From NCBI GenBank assembly GCA_009780675.1, contig WQZP01000013.1:1-64000 (forward strand): a DNA stretch of 64,000 nt, given 5' to 3'. The DNA is from Spirochaetaceae bacterium (lineage in GTDB: Bacteria > Spirochaetota > Spirochaetia > CADAEX01). Shown piece by piece: positions 53,688 through 62,632 of this stretch (within the stretch, counting starts at the first letter, position 1; every line of letters starts with the position of its first letter). The notes beneath the pieces were generated by a model. It worked only from the letters and a program-made list of their open reading frames with translations. It made no database searches and was not told the DNA's origin. A program made the position numbers and the translations under genes.

Positions 53688-53695
53688 GTAATTTT

Positions 53696-53977
53696 ATGCT
53701 AAAAAAAGAAGAATTACTTATTACCGCAAGCCTTGCCAGGCTTGAGCTTGATGAAACAGAGGCTGAAAAGCTTAATCAGGCTGCTTCCCAAATGATAGAA
53801 TATTTTGCACTCATGGATAAAGTTGATGTAGAGAATCTTTCGCCAACTACCCATGCCCTTGTTAAAGAAAACAGAACACGGGAAGATATTCCTGCAGAAA
53901 TTTCTCTTGCAGATAAAATGATTGAAAATGCCCCTGAAAAAGAGGGTAGATTCATTGTTGTCCCCAATGTTTTATAA
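53696..53977 (+). CDS. gatC: Asp/Glu-tRNA amidotransferase subunit C
   Basis: Small clamp subunit of 93 residues that joins GatA to GatB. It has the usual helical N-terminus (ITASLARLELDETEAEKL) and the extended tail (HALVKENRTREDIPAEISLA). First gene of gatC-gatA-gatB. No ribosome site is visible upstream of the ATG. Confidence 0.95.
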   Translation: MLKKEELLITASLARLELDETEAEKLNQAASQMIEYFALMDKVDVENLSPTTHALVKENRTREDIPAEISLADKMIENAPEKEGRFIVVPNVL

Positions 53978-54008
53978 ATTCCGGGCAATATATAATTAGG
54001 AAAACTCT

Positions 54009-55409
54009 ATGATATGGAATAATGTTTTAAAAAATACCGAATATAAAAAAAAGTATGTTGAATATGTAAAAAACTGGGAAGAAAAAATCCACTCGCTTCT
54101 TGTTTTTGATCCAGACAGGCCAACTCCGGGCAAAGCAGAGGGGGGTAGCGCTCTTTCAAATATTCCCTATGTTGTAAAAGACAATATTGCGGTAAAAGAT
54201 TTCCGCTTTACTTGTGGGTCAAAAATACTTGAAAATTTTGTTTCCCTGTATGATGCAGCTGTTATAGAAAAATTAAATACTTTAGGAGCTGTTCCAATAG
54301 GTAAATCCAATATGGATGAGTTTGGAATGGGTTCTTCTACAGATAACTCTGCGTTGGCTATTACAAATAATCCCTGGGATTTGGAAAGAGTTGCAGGCGG
54401 GTCAAGCGGAGGCTCTGCTGCTGCTGTTGCCGCAGGCATTACTCCATTTGCTCTTGGAACAGATACTGGAGGATCCATAAGACAGCCTGCTTCATTTTGC
54501 GGAGTTTATGGTCTTAAACCAACTTATGGTTCAGTGTCGCGATATGGCGCTGTGGCTTATGCATCTTCACTCGATGTAATAGGTGTTTTGGCGAGAGACA
54601 TCAGTATGACAGAAACTGTATTTGATTTAATAAAAGGGAAAGATGAACAAGACCAGACAACAACAGAGTATATAGAAGATAAAAGAAATCTTCAAAAACC
54701 TGTGTTTGGATATTTGGTCGGGGATCTGGGGCTTTCAGATTCTGTAGCAAAAGCATATAAAAACTGTATAGATATTCTTAAATCCAAAGGGTATGAAGTA
54801 AAGGAAATTGCGATCCCCAGCCTTGAGTATGTGATCCCGGCATACTATACAATTTCAACAGCAGAAGCGAGCGCTAATCTTGCAAAGTTTAATGGCATTA
54901 GATATGGCTATAGAAGTAAAGGCACAGAATCTCCGCTTGCTCTTATGAAAAAATCAAGGAGTGAAGGTTTTGGCGAAGAAGTAAAATTGCGTATTCTTCT
55001 TGGCACCTATGTTCTCCGCTCAGGTTTTCAGGATAAGTATTATATAAAAGCGCAAAAGATAAGGACAAAAATCATAAATGATTTTAATAATATTTTTGGA
55101 AATATTGATCTTGTTGTAGCGCCTGCATTTCCAACAGCAGCATTCAGGCATGGTAACGCAGATCTTTCGCCGTATCAGCAAAGGTTGGCAGATAAATTCA
55201 GCGCAATAGCCAATCTTGCAGGAATTCCTGCTTTGAGTTTTCCTGCAGGTGTTTATGATAATTTACCTGTTGGGTTGCAATTTTTTGCTCCGCATTACAG
55301 TGAAAAACTTTTATTCAATGCAGCCAAAATTATTGCAGAAGAAATTCCTGTTCCAAAGGTTCCGGGATTTAAGACTATTGAAGAAATTTGCGAAGCGCCC
55401 CGTGGGTAA
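54009..55409 (+). CDS. gatA: Asp/Glu-tRNA amidotransferase subunit A
   Basis: Amidase-signature subunit of 466 residues that frees ammonia from glutamine. The Ser-cisSer-Lys triad is complete: K57 (VVKDN), S132 (AGGSSGGS) and S156 (TDTGGSIRQPA), with the spacing of known GatA proteins. It lies 31 nt after gatC. Confidence 0.96.
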   Translation: MIWNNVLKNTEYKKKYVEYVKNWEEKIHSLLVFDPDRPTPGKAEGGSALSNIPYVVKDNIAVKDFRFTCGSKILENFVSLYDAAVIEKLNTLGAVPIGKSNMDEFGMGSSTDNSALAITNNPWDLERVAGGSSGGSAAAVAAGITPFALGTDTGGSIRQPASFCGVYGLKPTYGSVSRYGAVAYASSLDVIGVLARDISMTETVFDLIKGKDEQDQTTTEYIEDKRNLQKPVFGYLVGDLGLSDSVAKAYKNCIDILKSKGYEVKEIAIPSLEYVIPAYYTISTAEASANLAKFNGIRYGYRSKGTESPLALMKKSRSEGFGEEVKLRILLGTYVLRSGFQDKYYIKAQKIRTKIINDFNNIFGNIDLVVAPAFPTAAFRHGNADLSPYQQRLADKFSAIANLAGIPALSFPAGVYDNLPVGLQFFAPHYSEKLLFNAAKIIAEEIPVPKVPGFKTIEEICEAPRG

Positions 55410-55437
55410 TGCAGCAGGCAAGTAAGGAAACAGGTTT

Positions 55438-56868
55438 ATGGATAAAACGATTTTTGAAACATTTATAGGTCTTGAGATACATATTCAGTTAATTACAAAA
55501 ACAAAAATATTTTGTAATTGCAGAAACTCATTTGGAGATCCGCCAAATACAAATATATGTCCGGTTTGCATGGGCTACCCTGGAGCGTTGCCTGCTCTCA
55601 ATAAAGAAGCTGCGAAAAAAGCATGCCTTCTTTGTCTCGCATTGAAGTGCAAGCTTAATGAAAAAGCTGTTTTTGACAGGAAAAACTACTTTTACCCAGA
55701 TCTCCCCAACAATTATCAGATAACTCAGTTTGAATTTCCTTTTGGCATAGAGGGATCTGTTGATACAGCTCTTCCTGACGGAAGCATAAAAACAGTAAGG
55801 ATACATGAAGCTCATCTTGAAGAAGATGCAGGCAAGATGATACATGACAGAATTGGTTCCATGTGCGACTTTAACAGAGCAGGGACGCCACTTCTTGAGG
55901 TGGTAACGAAGCCTGACTTTAAAACAGGCGAAGAAGTAGAAGCATTTCTCCTTAATTTCAGAAGGATTATAAGATACCTTGGTGTTTCTGACGGAAACAT
56001 GGAAGAAGGCTCTATGAGATGCGATGCCAATGTTTCAATAAATTATATTGGAAAAGGGCTTGGGAAAAGGGTTGAAGTAAAAAACCTTAATTCCTCCAGA
56101 AATGTTAAACTTGCGATCCAACATGAAGAACAGCGCCAAGCCAAGTTGTTAAAAGCAGGCGAGCCAATTTTACAGGAAACAAGACTCTGGGATGATGATA
56201 AAAAGCGAACAGAAAGCATGAGGTCCAAAGAAGATGCAAATGATTACAGATATTTTCCAGACCCAGACCTCCCTCCATTTGCTACTACGCCGGAATTTAT
56301 AGCTGAATTAAAATCAATGCTTGTGGAGCTTCCTCTTGCAAGAAGAAACAGATTCATGTCCGAGTATAATCTTATACAGGATACAGCAGAATTTCTTACA
56401 GAAGAAAAAGATAAAGCAGATTACTTTGAAGAAGCATGCAAAAAAGGGGCAGACCCGCAAAATGCCGCAGCATGGCTCAAGGGAGATGTTACAAAAGTTC
56501 TTAACAGGGAAAAAATGGAGATACTCTCAAGCCCGCTTGATATTGGCAGATTCATAATGCTTCTTGATTTTGTGGAAAAAGGGAAAATCAATGGGCAAAC
56601 TGCAAAAAAAGTTCTTGATATAATTATAACAGAAAATAAAAATCCCGAAGATATTATTAAGGAAAATAACTGGGAACAGGTAGATGATTCAGATTCCCTT
56701 ATGCCGGTAGTAGAAAAAGTACTTGCTGAAAGCGCTGCTGCTGTTAACCAGATAAAAGCAGGGGATATGAAACCAGTGGGGTTTCTTATTGGCCAGGTTA
56801 TGAAAAATTCCGGTGGCAAGGCAGATCCTAAAAAAGTTAAAGAACTTATTATGGAAAAAATCAAGTAG
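55438..56868 (+). CDS. gatB: Asp/Glu-tRNA amidotransferase subunit B
   Basis: Kinase/amidotransferase subunit of 476 residues that activates mischarged Asp- or Glu-tRNA and adds ammonia. It has FIGLEIHIQL at the start, CPVCMGYPGALPALN, DRKNYFYPDLPNNYQITQFE, EGSMRCDANVSI and a C-terminal YqeY-like helical tail that grips tRNA. It closes the gatCAB trio; aspS follows after 91 nt. Confidence 0.96.
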   Translation: MDKTIFETFIGLEIHIQLITKTKIFCNCRNSFGDPPNTNICPVCMGYPGALPALNKEAAKKACLLCLALKCKLNEKAVFDRKNYFYPDLPNNYQITQFEFPFGIEGSVDTALPDGSIKTVRIHEAHLEEDAGKMIHDRIGSMCDFNRAGTPLLEVVTKPDFKTGEEVEAFLLNFRRIIRYLGVSDGNMEEGSMRCDANVSINYIGKGLGKRVEVKNLNSSRNVKLAIQHEEQRQAKLLKAGEPILQETRLWDDDKKRTESMRSKEDANDYRYFPDPDLPPFATTPEFIAELKSMLVELPLARRNRFMSEYNLIQDTAEFLTEEKDKADYFEEACKKGADPQNAAAWLKGDVTKVLNREKMEILSSPLDIGRFIMLLDFVEKGKINGQTAKKVLDIIITENKNPEDIIKENNWEQVDDSDSLMPVVEKVLAESAAAVNQIKAGDMKPVGFLIGQVMKNSGGKADPKKVKELIMEKIK

Positions 56869-56959
56869 CCATGGTTTTGCCTGCGCGGCTGGCTTGTCGG
56901 TGATGGCGTATGACGCTATTGCTTTGATTGTAAAAACAAATTAAAAATAGGAAAGTAAA

Positions 56960-58732
56960 ATGAAAATTAAAAGAAACAGTACATGCGGAAGTCTTAATAT
57001 AGAAGATGCTGGAAAAACAGTAAAATTAAGCGGATGGGTAGAAAACTACCGCGATCACGGAGGTATTATTTTTATAGACCTCTATGACAGATGGGGCATT
57101 ACGCAGATTGTTTTTGACCCTGCAGTTTCCGGCAAAGCCAGCCATGAAATAGCAGGCTCCATGAGAAGTCAGTATGTAATATCTGTTCAGGGCGAAGTAA
57201 GAAAGCGGCCCGAGGGTTCCGAGAACACAAAGCTTTCAACAGGATTTATTGAAGTTTACGCGAGCGAACTCGAAGTGCTTAATGAATCAAAAACACCTCC
57301 GTTTGATGTATACCATGCATCTGTTGTAAACGAAGAGCTCAGGCTAAAATACAGATACCTTGATCTGAAAAATCCCAAGCTCCAAAAATCAATGATTTTC
57401 CGAAGCGATCTTCTGAATACAATAAGAAACTATTTTTATAAAAATAACTTTATAGAAGTTGAAACCCCTATCCTTACAAAATCTACACCAGAAGGAGCCC
57501 GCGACTATCTTGTGCCAAGCAGGGTAAATCCAGCGAAATTTTTTGCTCTTCCACAAAGCCCCCAGCTCTTCAAGCAGATGCTTATGACCGCGGGCTATGA
57601 TAAATATATCCAGATCGCGCGCTGTTTCCGCGATGAAGACCTGAGAGCAGACCGCCAGCCTGAATTTACACAGGTTGACCTTGAGATGTCTTTTGTAGAA
57701 AGAGAAGATATTATTTCCACAGTTGAAGGGCTTTTTAAGGAAATTTACGAAACAAAGCTCAGGAAAAATCTTGCTCTTCCGCTGCCCCGCATAACGTATG
57801 ACGAGGCAATGCTTAAGTATGGATGCGATGCTCCTGACTTGCGCTTTGGGCTTGAGATCGTAGAGCTTTCAGATGTATTTCAAAAGACAGAATTTGCTGT
57901 GTTTAAAGGAGCTCTTGCGTCTAACGGAGTTGTAAGGGGGATAAATCTTAAAGGGCTTGGCACACAGCTTACAAGAAAAGACCTTGATTATATGACAGAT
58001 TTTGTAAAACCCTTTAGAGGCAAAGGTGTTGCATGGATAAGAATGAATGATGATGGGCCGCAATCTCCAATAATAAAGTTTTTTACAGAAGAAGAATCAT
58101 CTGCTTTATATAAAAAAATGAATGCAGAAGTTGGTGATGTCCTTATTTTTCTTGCAGATAAAGAGAAAATAGTTTGCAGCTGCCTCGCGGAGCTTAGAAA
58201 ATTCTTTGGAAAAAAATGCTCCCTTTATACAGAAAATGATCTTAGCCTCCTGTGGATTGTTGATTTCCCAATGTTTGGCAGTAACGATAAAGGGAAGCCA
58301 GAAGTTCTTCATCACCCTTTTACATCTCCCAAACCAGAAGATATGGAAAAACTTGATGCTGATATTTATTCAATAAAAACAAATGCTTATGATATTGTGC
58401 TTAATGGCCATGAAGTTGGTGGAGGAAGTATAAGAATACATAACTCTGCTATCCAGAGAAAAATTTTTGAAATTATTGGAATTGATAAAGAAAGCGGAGA
58501 AAGACAGTTTGGATACCTTCTTGAAGCTCTTGATTACGGCACACCGCCGCATGGAGGTCTTGCGCTTGGACTTGACAGGCTTGTAATGCTTCTTTTGGGA
58601 CTTGATTCAATAAGAGATGTTATTGCTTTCCCTAAAACCCAAAAAGCAACTTGTATGCTTACAAATGCGCCGTCAGAAGTTTCATCAGAACAGCTTGAAG
58701 AACTTTTTATAGAAACTGTAAATATCGAATAA
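56960..58732 (+). CDS. aspS: Aspartyl-tRNA synthetase, probably non-discriminating
   Basis: Class II bacterial-type AspRS of 590 residues: an OB-fold anticodon domain (1-105), catalytic core with motif 2 FRDEDLRADRQPEFTQVD, GAD insertion, and motif 3 GLALGLDRLVMLLLG. Two anticodon-domain residues match non-discriminating enzymes: H33 in YRDHGG and G86 in RPEGS. Such enzymes also load Asp on tRNA-Asn, to be amidated by GatCAB, whose genes lie just upstream. The native start has GGAAAG upstream. Confidence 0.95.
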   Translation: MKIKRNSTCGSLNIEDAGKTVKLSGWVENYRDHGGIIFIDLYDRWGITQIVFDPAVSGKASHEIAGSMRSQYVISVQGEVRKRPEGSENTKLSTGFIEVYASELEVLNESKTPPFDVYHASVVNEELRLKYRYLDLKNPKLQKSMIFRSDLLNTIRNYFYKNNFIEVETPILTKSTPEGARDYLVPSRVNPAKFFALPQSPQLFKQMLMTAGYDKYIQIARCFRDEDLRADRQPEFTQVDLEMSFVEREDIISTVEGLFKEIYETKLRKNLALPLPRITYDEAMLKYGCDAPDLRFGLEIVELSDVFQKTEFAVFKGALASNGVVRGINLKGLGTQLTRKDLDYMTDFVKPFRGKGVAWIRMNDDGPQSPIIKFFTEEESSALYKKMNAEVGDVLIFLADKEKIVCSCLAELRKFFGKKCSLYTENDLSLLWIVDFPMFGSNDKGKPEVLHHPFTSPKPEDMEKLDADIYSIKTNAYDIVLNGHEVGGGSIRIHNSAIQRKIFEIIGIDKESGERQFGYLLEALDYGTPPHGGLALGLDRLVMLLLGLDSIRDVIAFPKTQKATCMLTNAPSEVSSEQLEELFIETVNIE

Positions 58733-58759
58733 CTTGCTCTGGCAAAGAGAAGGATAAAA

Positions 58760-59152
58760 GTGACTGACCTGGAAGAGATAAAAAAAAAGTTTTTGGCTGA
58801 TAAATTTTCACGATCTGTAGGCATTACCCTTGATGAAATAGCGCCTGGAAAAGCTGTCACAAGCGTTGTAATAGCCAAGGATCATTACAATGGCTTGGGT
58901 GTTGTTCAGGGAGGCCTTGTTTTTACTCTGGCGGATTTTGCATTTGCGGCAGCAGCAAATGCAAAAGGAAAAGCAACAGTTGGAATAAGATGCGATATTG
59001 TTTTTATAAAGCCTGTTAAGGGCGGAAAGCTTACAGCAATTGCAGAAGAAGTATCATGCTCCAATAAAATATCAAATTATGAAGTGAAAATATATAGTGA
59101 TAAAAACGAGCTTGTTGCAAAATTCACTGGCACTGGATTCAGAAAAGACTAA
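58760..59152 (+). CDS. Hotdog-fold thioesterase, PaaI-like
   Basis: Acyl-CoA thioesterase-like protein of 130 residues. The hotdog pattern is clear: YNGLGVVQGGLVFTLADFAF with the active-site loop HYNG...QGG, then RCDIVFIKPVKGGKLTAIAE. It starts with GTG at 58760, 27 nt after aspS, with GAGAAGGA ahead. The substrate is unknown; PaaI relatives act on aromatic acyl-CoAs. Confidence 0.88.
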   Translation: MTDLEEIKKKFLADKFSRSVGITLDEIAPGKAVTSVVIAKDHYNGLGVVQGGLVFTLADFAFAAAANAKGKATVGIRCDIVFIKPVKGGKLTAIAEEVSCSNKISNYEVKIYSDKNELVAKFTGTGFRKD

Positions 59153-59266
59153 TTTTTCTATTCAATAAAAACTCAATAAAAACGATATTTCCGTGATGCG
59201 TAATGGCATTTTGCATTGGGAGTACTAATTGTTGGGGAAAAACTTTAATTTGAAACATTACTTTTA

Positions 59267-59295
59267 TTGACAAATCAGCTATATTCCTATATATT
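59267..59295 (+). promoter_or_regulatory. Promoter of tRNA cluster
   Basis: TTGACA (59267-59272), 17-nt spacer, TATATT (59290-59295), about 20 bases before the first tRNA. It probably drives all five tRNAs and perhaps the SRP RNA. Confidence 0.7.
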
Positions 59296-59314
59296 GCATA
59301 AACCAATAGAAATT

Positions 59315-59399
59315 GGAGAGGTGTCCGAGCGGTTTAAGGAGGCGGTCTTGAAAACCGTTGACGTGCGAGCGTCCGTGGGTTCGAATCCCACCTTCTCCG
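59315..59399 (+). tRNA. tRNA-Ser (anticodon TGA)
   Basis: Class II tRNA with a long variable arm; anticodon loop CTTGAAA on a CGGT/ACCG stem, T-arm GTGGGTTCGAATCCCAC, discriminator G. Reads UCN, chiefly UCA. Confidence 0.95.
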
Positions 59400-59416
59400 A
59401 AAAAAAATGTTGTTCT

Positions 59417-59505
59417 GGAGAGGTGCGAGAGAGGCCGAATCGGGCTCCCTGCTAAGGAGTTGTACCCTTAACCGGGTACCGAGGGTTCGAATCCCTCCCT
59501 CTCCG
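59417..59505 (+). tRNA. tRNA-Ser (anticodon GCT)
   Basis: Class II tRNA; anticodon loop CTGCTAA on CTCC/GGAG, extended variable arm with TACCC/GGGTA, acceptor GGAGAGG, discriminator G. Reads AGU and AGC. Confidence 0.95.
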
Positions 59506-59531
59506 TTTTTTTTGCTTAAAAAGCAGTGTAA

Positions 59532-59605
59532 GTATCCATAGCTCAGCTGGATAGAGCATTAGATTGCGGATCTAAAGGTCGGAGGTTCGAATCCTCTTGG
59601 GTACG
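59532..59605 (+). tRNA. tRNA-Arg (anticodon GCG)
   Basis: Class I tRNA; acceptor GTATCCA/TGGGTAC, D-arm AGCTCAGCTGGATAGAGC, anticodon stem TTAGA/TCTAA with loop TTGCGGA, discriminator G. Anticodon GCG reads CGC and CGU, in place of the usual bacterial ACG that needs conversion to inosine. Confidence 0.88.
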
Positions 59606-59613
59606 AATATTAC

Positions 59614-59700
59614 GGAGAGGTGCGAGAGTGGTTGAATCGGGCGGACTCGAAATCCGTTGAGCTGGTTTCAGTTCCGAGGGTTCGAATCCCTCTCTCTCCG
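59614..59700 (+). tRNA. tRNA-Ser (anticodon CGA)
   Basis: Class II tRNA; anticodon loop CTCGAAA on CGGA/TCCG, long variable arm, discriminator G. Reads UCG. Confidence 0.95.
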
Positions 59701-59711
59701 CAGAGATTATT

Positions 59712-59799
59712 GGAGAGATGTCCGAGAGGCCGAAGGAGTACGCTTGGAAAGCGTATGTACCCTACCCGGGTACCGAGGGTTCGAATCCCTCTCTCTCCG
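59712..59799 (+). tRNA. tRNA-Ser (anticodon GGA)
   Basis: Class II tRNA; anticodon loop TTGGAAA on ACGC/GCGT, variable arm TACCC/GGGTA like the GCT gene, discriminator G. Reads UCC and UCU. Confidence 0.95.
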
Positions 59800-59818
59800 T
59801 ATTGACCAATGAGCGAGG

Positions 59819-59847
59819 GTCGTGAGAAAGCGAAGCTTTCGCACGAC
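59819..59847. repeat. Inverted repeat between tRNAs and SRP RNA
   Basis: GTCGTG and CACGAC arms enclose a second small stem AAAGC/GCTTT. No T-run follows, so it is more likely a processing hairpin or palindromic repeat than a terminator. Confidence 0.45.
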
Positions 59848-59882
59848 TGAGCGAAGCAGGTCAACAAAATGTGTGTTTTATT

Positions 59883-59994
59883 CCTTCAGTCTGGCAGGCG
59901 CTATGCAACTGTCTGTCACCCAACCCCGTCAGGATCGGAAGGTAGCAGCGGTAAGTGATTAGTAGTGTGCCATGGAAAGCTTACAGACTGAAGG
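59883..59994 (+). ncRNA. ffs: Signal recognition particle RNA, small bacterial type (4.5S)
   Basis: About 112 nt. CCTTCAGTCTG at the 5' end pairs with CAGACTGAAGG at the 3' end, and the conserved Ffh-binding tip CGTCAGGATCGGAAGGTAGC followed by AGCGG is present. It lacks an Alu domain. A T6 run follows immediately and can end transcription. It guides Ffh and FtsY to nascent membrane proteins. Confidence 0.95.
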
Positions 59995-60021
59995 TTTTTT
60001 GTTTAAAATAATGGAATAAAT

Positions 60022-61596
60022 ATGGCATACGAAGTTACAGCATCAAGAAAAAGACCGTCTAACTTTGACCAGCTTACAGGGCAGGATTTTGTAGCAACAA
60101 GCCTTAAAAAATCAGTTGCTTCCGGAAAGATTGCCCATGCATACCTTTTTTCCGGCCCGCGCGGAGTTGGTAAAACATCAGTAGCAAGAATACTCGCAAA
60201 AGCAATAAATTGTGAAAAATGGCCATCTGATAACCCATGCGGAGAGTGCGACAACTGCCTTTCAATTACAAAAGGAAATGCTCTTGATGTTATTGAAATC
60301 GATGGAGCCTCAAATACATCTGTAAATGATGTTAGGGAAATAAGAGACGAAGTTCTTTTTGCGCCAACCAACAGCAGATACAAAGTTTATATTATCGATG
60401 AAGTCCACATGCTTTCCAATAGCGCTTTTAATGCTCTTTTAAAAACAATAGAAGAGCCGCCGCCATATATTGTTTTTATTTTTGCAACAACAGAAGTGCA
60501 TAAAGTTCCTGCTACCATAAGGTCAAGATGCCAGCAGTTTAATTTCCGCCTTATAGGACTCGAAGAGATAAAATCAAAACTTTTAGAGATTTCCGCAGAA
60601 AGCAATATTACAGCAGAAGAAGAAGCTCTTTTGTGGATCGCAAAAGAATCAACAGGTTCCCTGCGCGATGCTTACACGCTTTATGACCAGATAGCTTCTT
60701 TTTCTGATGGACAAATAACTATTGAAAAGATAAAAGAAAAACTTGGGCTTGTTGGACTTGATGAGATAAATGAGCTTGTAGAAAATTTTGTGGACAGCGA
60801 CAGCGTTGAGTCGCTCCGTATCATAGAAGGGATAATAAAAAAAGGGATTGCTCCGGAACAGTTTGTAATTGAACTTTCTGAATATTTCAGAAATATTCTC
60901 CTTATAAAAAACGGGGTCAAAAAAGAGGGGATTTTAGGTTCTCCTGTTGAAAGATTTTCCGCAAAAGCGCTTGAAAAGCTTTCTGTCCGGCAGATCGAAT
61001 ACGCGCTTTCGCTTCTGCTTGATCTCTTTAGAAATATGCGTTACTCACTTAATCAGCAGTTTGAAATAGAGCTTGCAATAAGCAGACTTTCGTTTATAAC
61101 AAAACATCTTTCAGATATTGAGATACTGGAAAGTATTAAAAAAATCAAAGAAGAAATAAAGAGAATACCTGTTCACGCTTCTGCTCAGGGAGCCTCTGCA
61201 TTGTCAAATAGCGAAGAAAAAGCAGAAGATGAAGAAGAAATTGATTTTATTAAATATAAAGATGAGATAGTGGCAAATTTCAAAAAGAACAATATAATAC
61301 TTGCTTCTTCTCTTGCAAAAACAACTCTTTGGGAAAGAGAAGGAAGTCTTGTAAAAATACATTGCGCAGACAATTTTTCCTTAGACAGTATAAAAAATGA
61401 AATCTCTGCTCTAAAAAAAGAACTTGATTTACTTGCAAAAGGCAATTACAAAATAGAAGTAGTTCTTGTTGCAAAAAAAGAAGAACTCAACGAGAATACT
61501 TTAAGTAGCAGCGCTCAGGTAGATCTTGTAAAAAAGATTTTTAAAGGCGAAGTTATAGATTTACGAATTAAAAAGGAAGATAATAATGAATATTGA
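60022..61596 (+). CDS. dnaX: DNA polymerase III subunit gamma/tau
   Basis: Clamp-loader ATPase of 524 residues. Walker A is GPRGVGKTS (45-53), the zinc knuckle is C64, C73, C76, C79 (CGECDNC), Walker B/sensor is IIDEVHMLSNSAFNALLKTI, and the SRC motif is in IRSRCQQFNF. Domain III and a short tau-like tail follow. It begins the dnaX-ybaB-recR operon just after the SRP RNA and overlaps ybaB by 11 bases. Confidence 0.96.
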   Translation: MAYEVTASRKRPSNFDQLTGQDFVATSLKKSVASGKIAHAYLFSGPRGVGKTSVARILAKAINCEKWPSDNPCGECDNCLSITKGNALDVIEIDGASNTSVNDVREIRDEVLFAPTNSRYKVYIIDEVHMLSNSAFNALLKTIEEPPPYIVFIFATTEVHKVPATIRSRCQQFNFRLIGLEEIKSKLLEISAESNITAEEEALLWIAKESTGSLRDAYTLYDQIASFSDGQITIEKIKEKLGLVGLDEINELVENFVDSDSVESLRIIEGIIKKGIAPEQFVIELSEYFRNILLIKNGVKKEGILGSPVERFSAKALEKLSVRQIEYALSLLLDLFRNMRYSLNQQFEIELAISRLSFITKHLSDIEILESIKKIKEEIKRIPVHASAQGASALSNSEEKAEDEEEIDFIKYKDEIVANFKKNNIILASSLAKTTLWEREGSLVKIHCADNFSLDSIKNEISALKKELDLLAKGNYKIEVVLVAKKEELNENTLSSSAQVDLVKKIFKGEVIDLRIKKEDNNEY

Positions 61597-61918
61597 TCCA
61601 ATGGAATTGCTTAAAAATTTTCAGGGCATTCAAAATAAAGTAGGGGAATTTCAATCAAAACTCTCTTCACTTACTGTAGCCGGATATGCAGGAGGTGATA
61701 TGGTAAAAGTCGAAATCGATGGTCATATGCAAGTCCTTGATATCAGGATAACAAAAGAAGTAGTTCCTCAAGACCCGAATGATACCGGGATGCTTGAAGA
61801 GCTTATAAAAGCAGCATTTAACGATGCAGTAAGACGGATGAAAGAAAAAATCAATGAAGAGGTTTCATCCATGACAGGTGGAATAAATATTCCTGGCATG
61901 ATGCCATTTGGCAACTGA
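61586..61918 (+). CDS. Nucleoid-associated protein, YbaB/EbfC family
   Basis: DNA-binding dimer of 110 residues. It shows the usual YbaB pattern: LKNFQGIQNKVGEFQSKLSS, then VKVEIDGHMQVLDIRI, and a C-terminal MTGGINIPGMMPF. The Borrelia member is called EbfC. It overlaps dnaX and precedes recR by two bases. Confidence 0.95.
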   Translation: MNIDPMELLKNFQGIQNKVGEFQSKLSSLTVAGYAGGDMVKVEIDGHMQVLDIRITKEVVPQDPNDTGMLEELIKAAFNDAVRRMKEKINEEVSSMTGGINIPGMMPFGN

Positions 61919-61920
61919 TT

Positions 61921-62508
61921 TTGAATTCGATAGATGTTCTTATAAAAAACCTTTCTTCTCTCCCAGGAATTGGGAAAAAAAGCGCTGCAAGAATAGCATA
62001 CTATCTTTTAAAAGCAGATAAAAACTATATCCACGCATTTACAAATTCGATTTCCAATGCTGTTGAAAAAATAAAAAATTGTAAGATATGCGGCAATTAC
62101 ACAGAAGATGAGATTTGCGAAATATGCTCCAATACCATGAGGGATAAAAATATTATATGTGTTGTTGAGATGCCCCAGGACATTGCTGTTATTGAAGCAA
62201 CAGGTATTTTTAATGGACAGTATCATGTTTTAATGGGACATATTTCTCCTATTGAAGGAATAGGCCCTGACCAGATAAATATTAAACAACTTTTGCAGCG
62301 GCTTGATAAAGAAGGTGTTAACGAAATTATCCTTGCGACAAACCCATCTGTGGAAGGGGACACAACAGCTTTATATATCCAAAAGCTTCTTTTGGGAAAA
62401 AATATAAAAATAACAAAGCTTGCATCTGGCCTTCCTGTTGGCGGAGATCTAGAATATACAGATAAACTTACACTTATGCGCTCTATACAGGGCAGATTAC
62501 CGCTTTAA
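61921..62508 (+). CDS. recR: Recombination mediator protein RecR
   Basis: Ring-forming RecFOR partner of 195 residues. It has the helix-hairpin-helix SLPGIGKKSAARIAYYLL, a zinc finger with C54, C57, C66 and C69, and a Toprim domain (ICVVEMPQDIAVIEATGIFN to TNPSVEGDTTALYI). The start is TTG at 61921, two bases after the ybaB stop with no ribosome site of its own, so translation is probably coupled. Confidence 0.95.
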   Translation: MNSIDVLIKNLSSLPGIGKKSAARIAYYLLKADKNYIHAFTNSISNAVEKIKNCKICGNYTEDEICEICSNTMRDKNIICVVEMPQDIAVIEATGIFNGQYHVLMGHISPIEGIGPDQINIKQLLQRLDKEGVNEIILATNPSVEGDTTALYIQKLLLGKNIKITKLASGLPVGGDLEYTDKLTLMRSIQGRLPL

Positions 62509-62534
62509 ACCGGGTGGCTTTTTTACAGGGAGTG

Positions 62535-62551
62535 CCTGCGCCTGTCGCAGG
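62535..62551 (+). terminator. Weak terminator after recR
   Basis: Perfect CCTGCG/CGCAGG stem with loop CCTGT, followed by ATTTGTCTTTG. Confidence 0.45.
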
Positions 62552-62632
62552 ATTTGTCTTTGTTAGAGCAGTATAGCGGCTGTACCAACTTGGCGAATAT
62601 GGTGCGGAGTAGAAAGGTAACGATATTTTTGT

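Noticed and set aside
59819-59847. Terminator of the tRNA cluster
   Set aside because: No T-run follows on either strand; the first T-run is after the SRP RNA.
59267-59867. Short ORFs over the tRNA cluster on both strands
   Set aside because: They are reading-frame shadows of tRNA-Ser genes, giving repeated RVRIPLSP-type peptides.
60834-60935. Programmed -1 frameshift site in dnaX
   Set aside because: The A-rich runs seen here are not in the A-AAA-AAG phase needed for tandem slippage, and no clear stimulatory hairpin follows.
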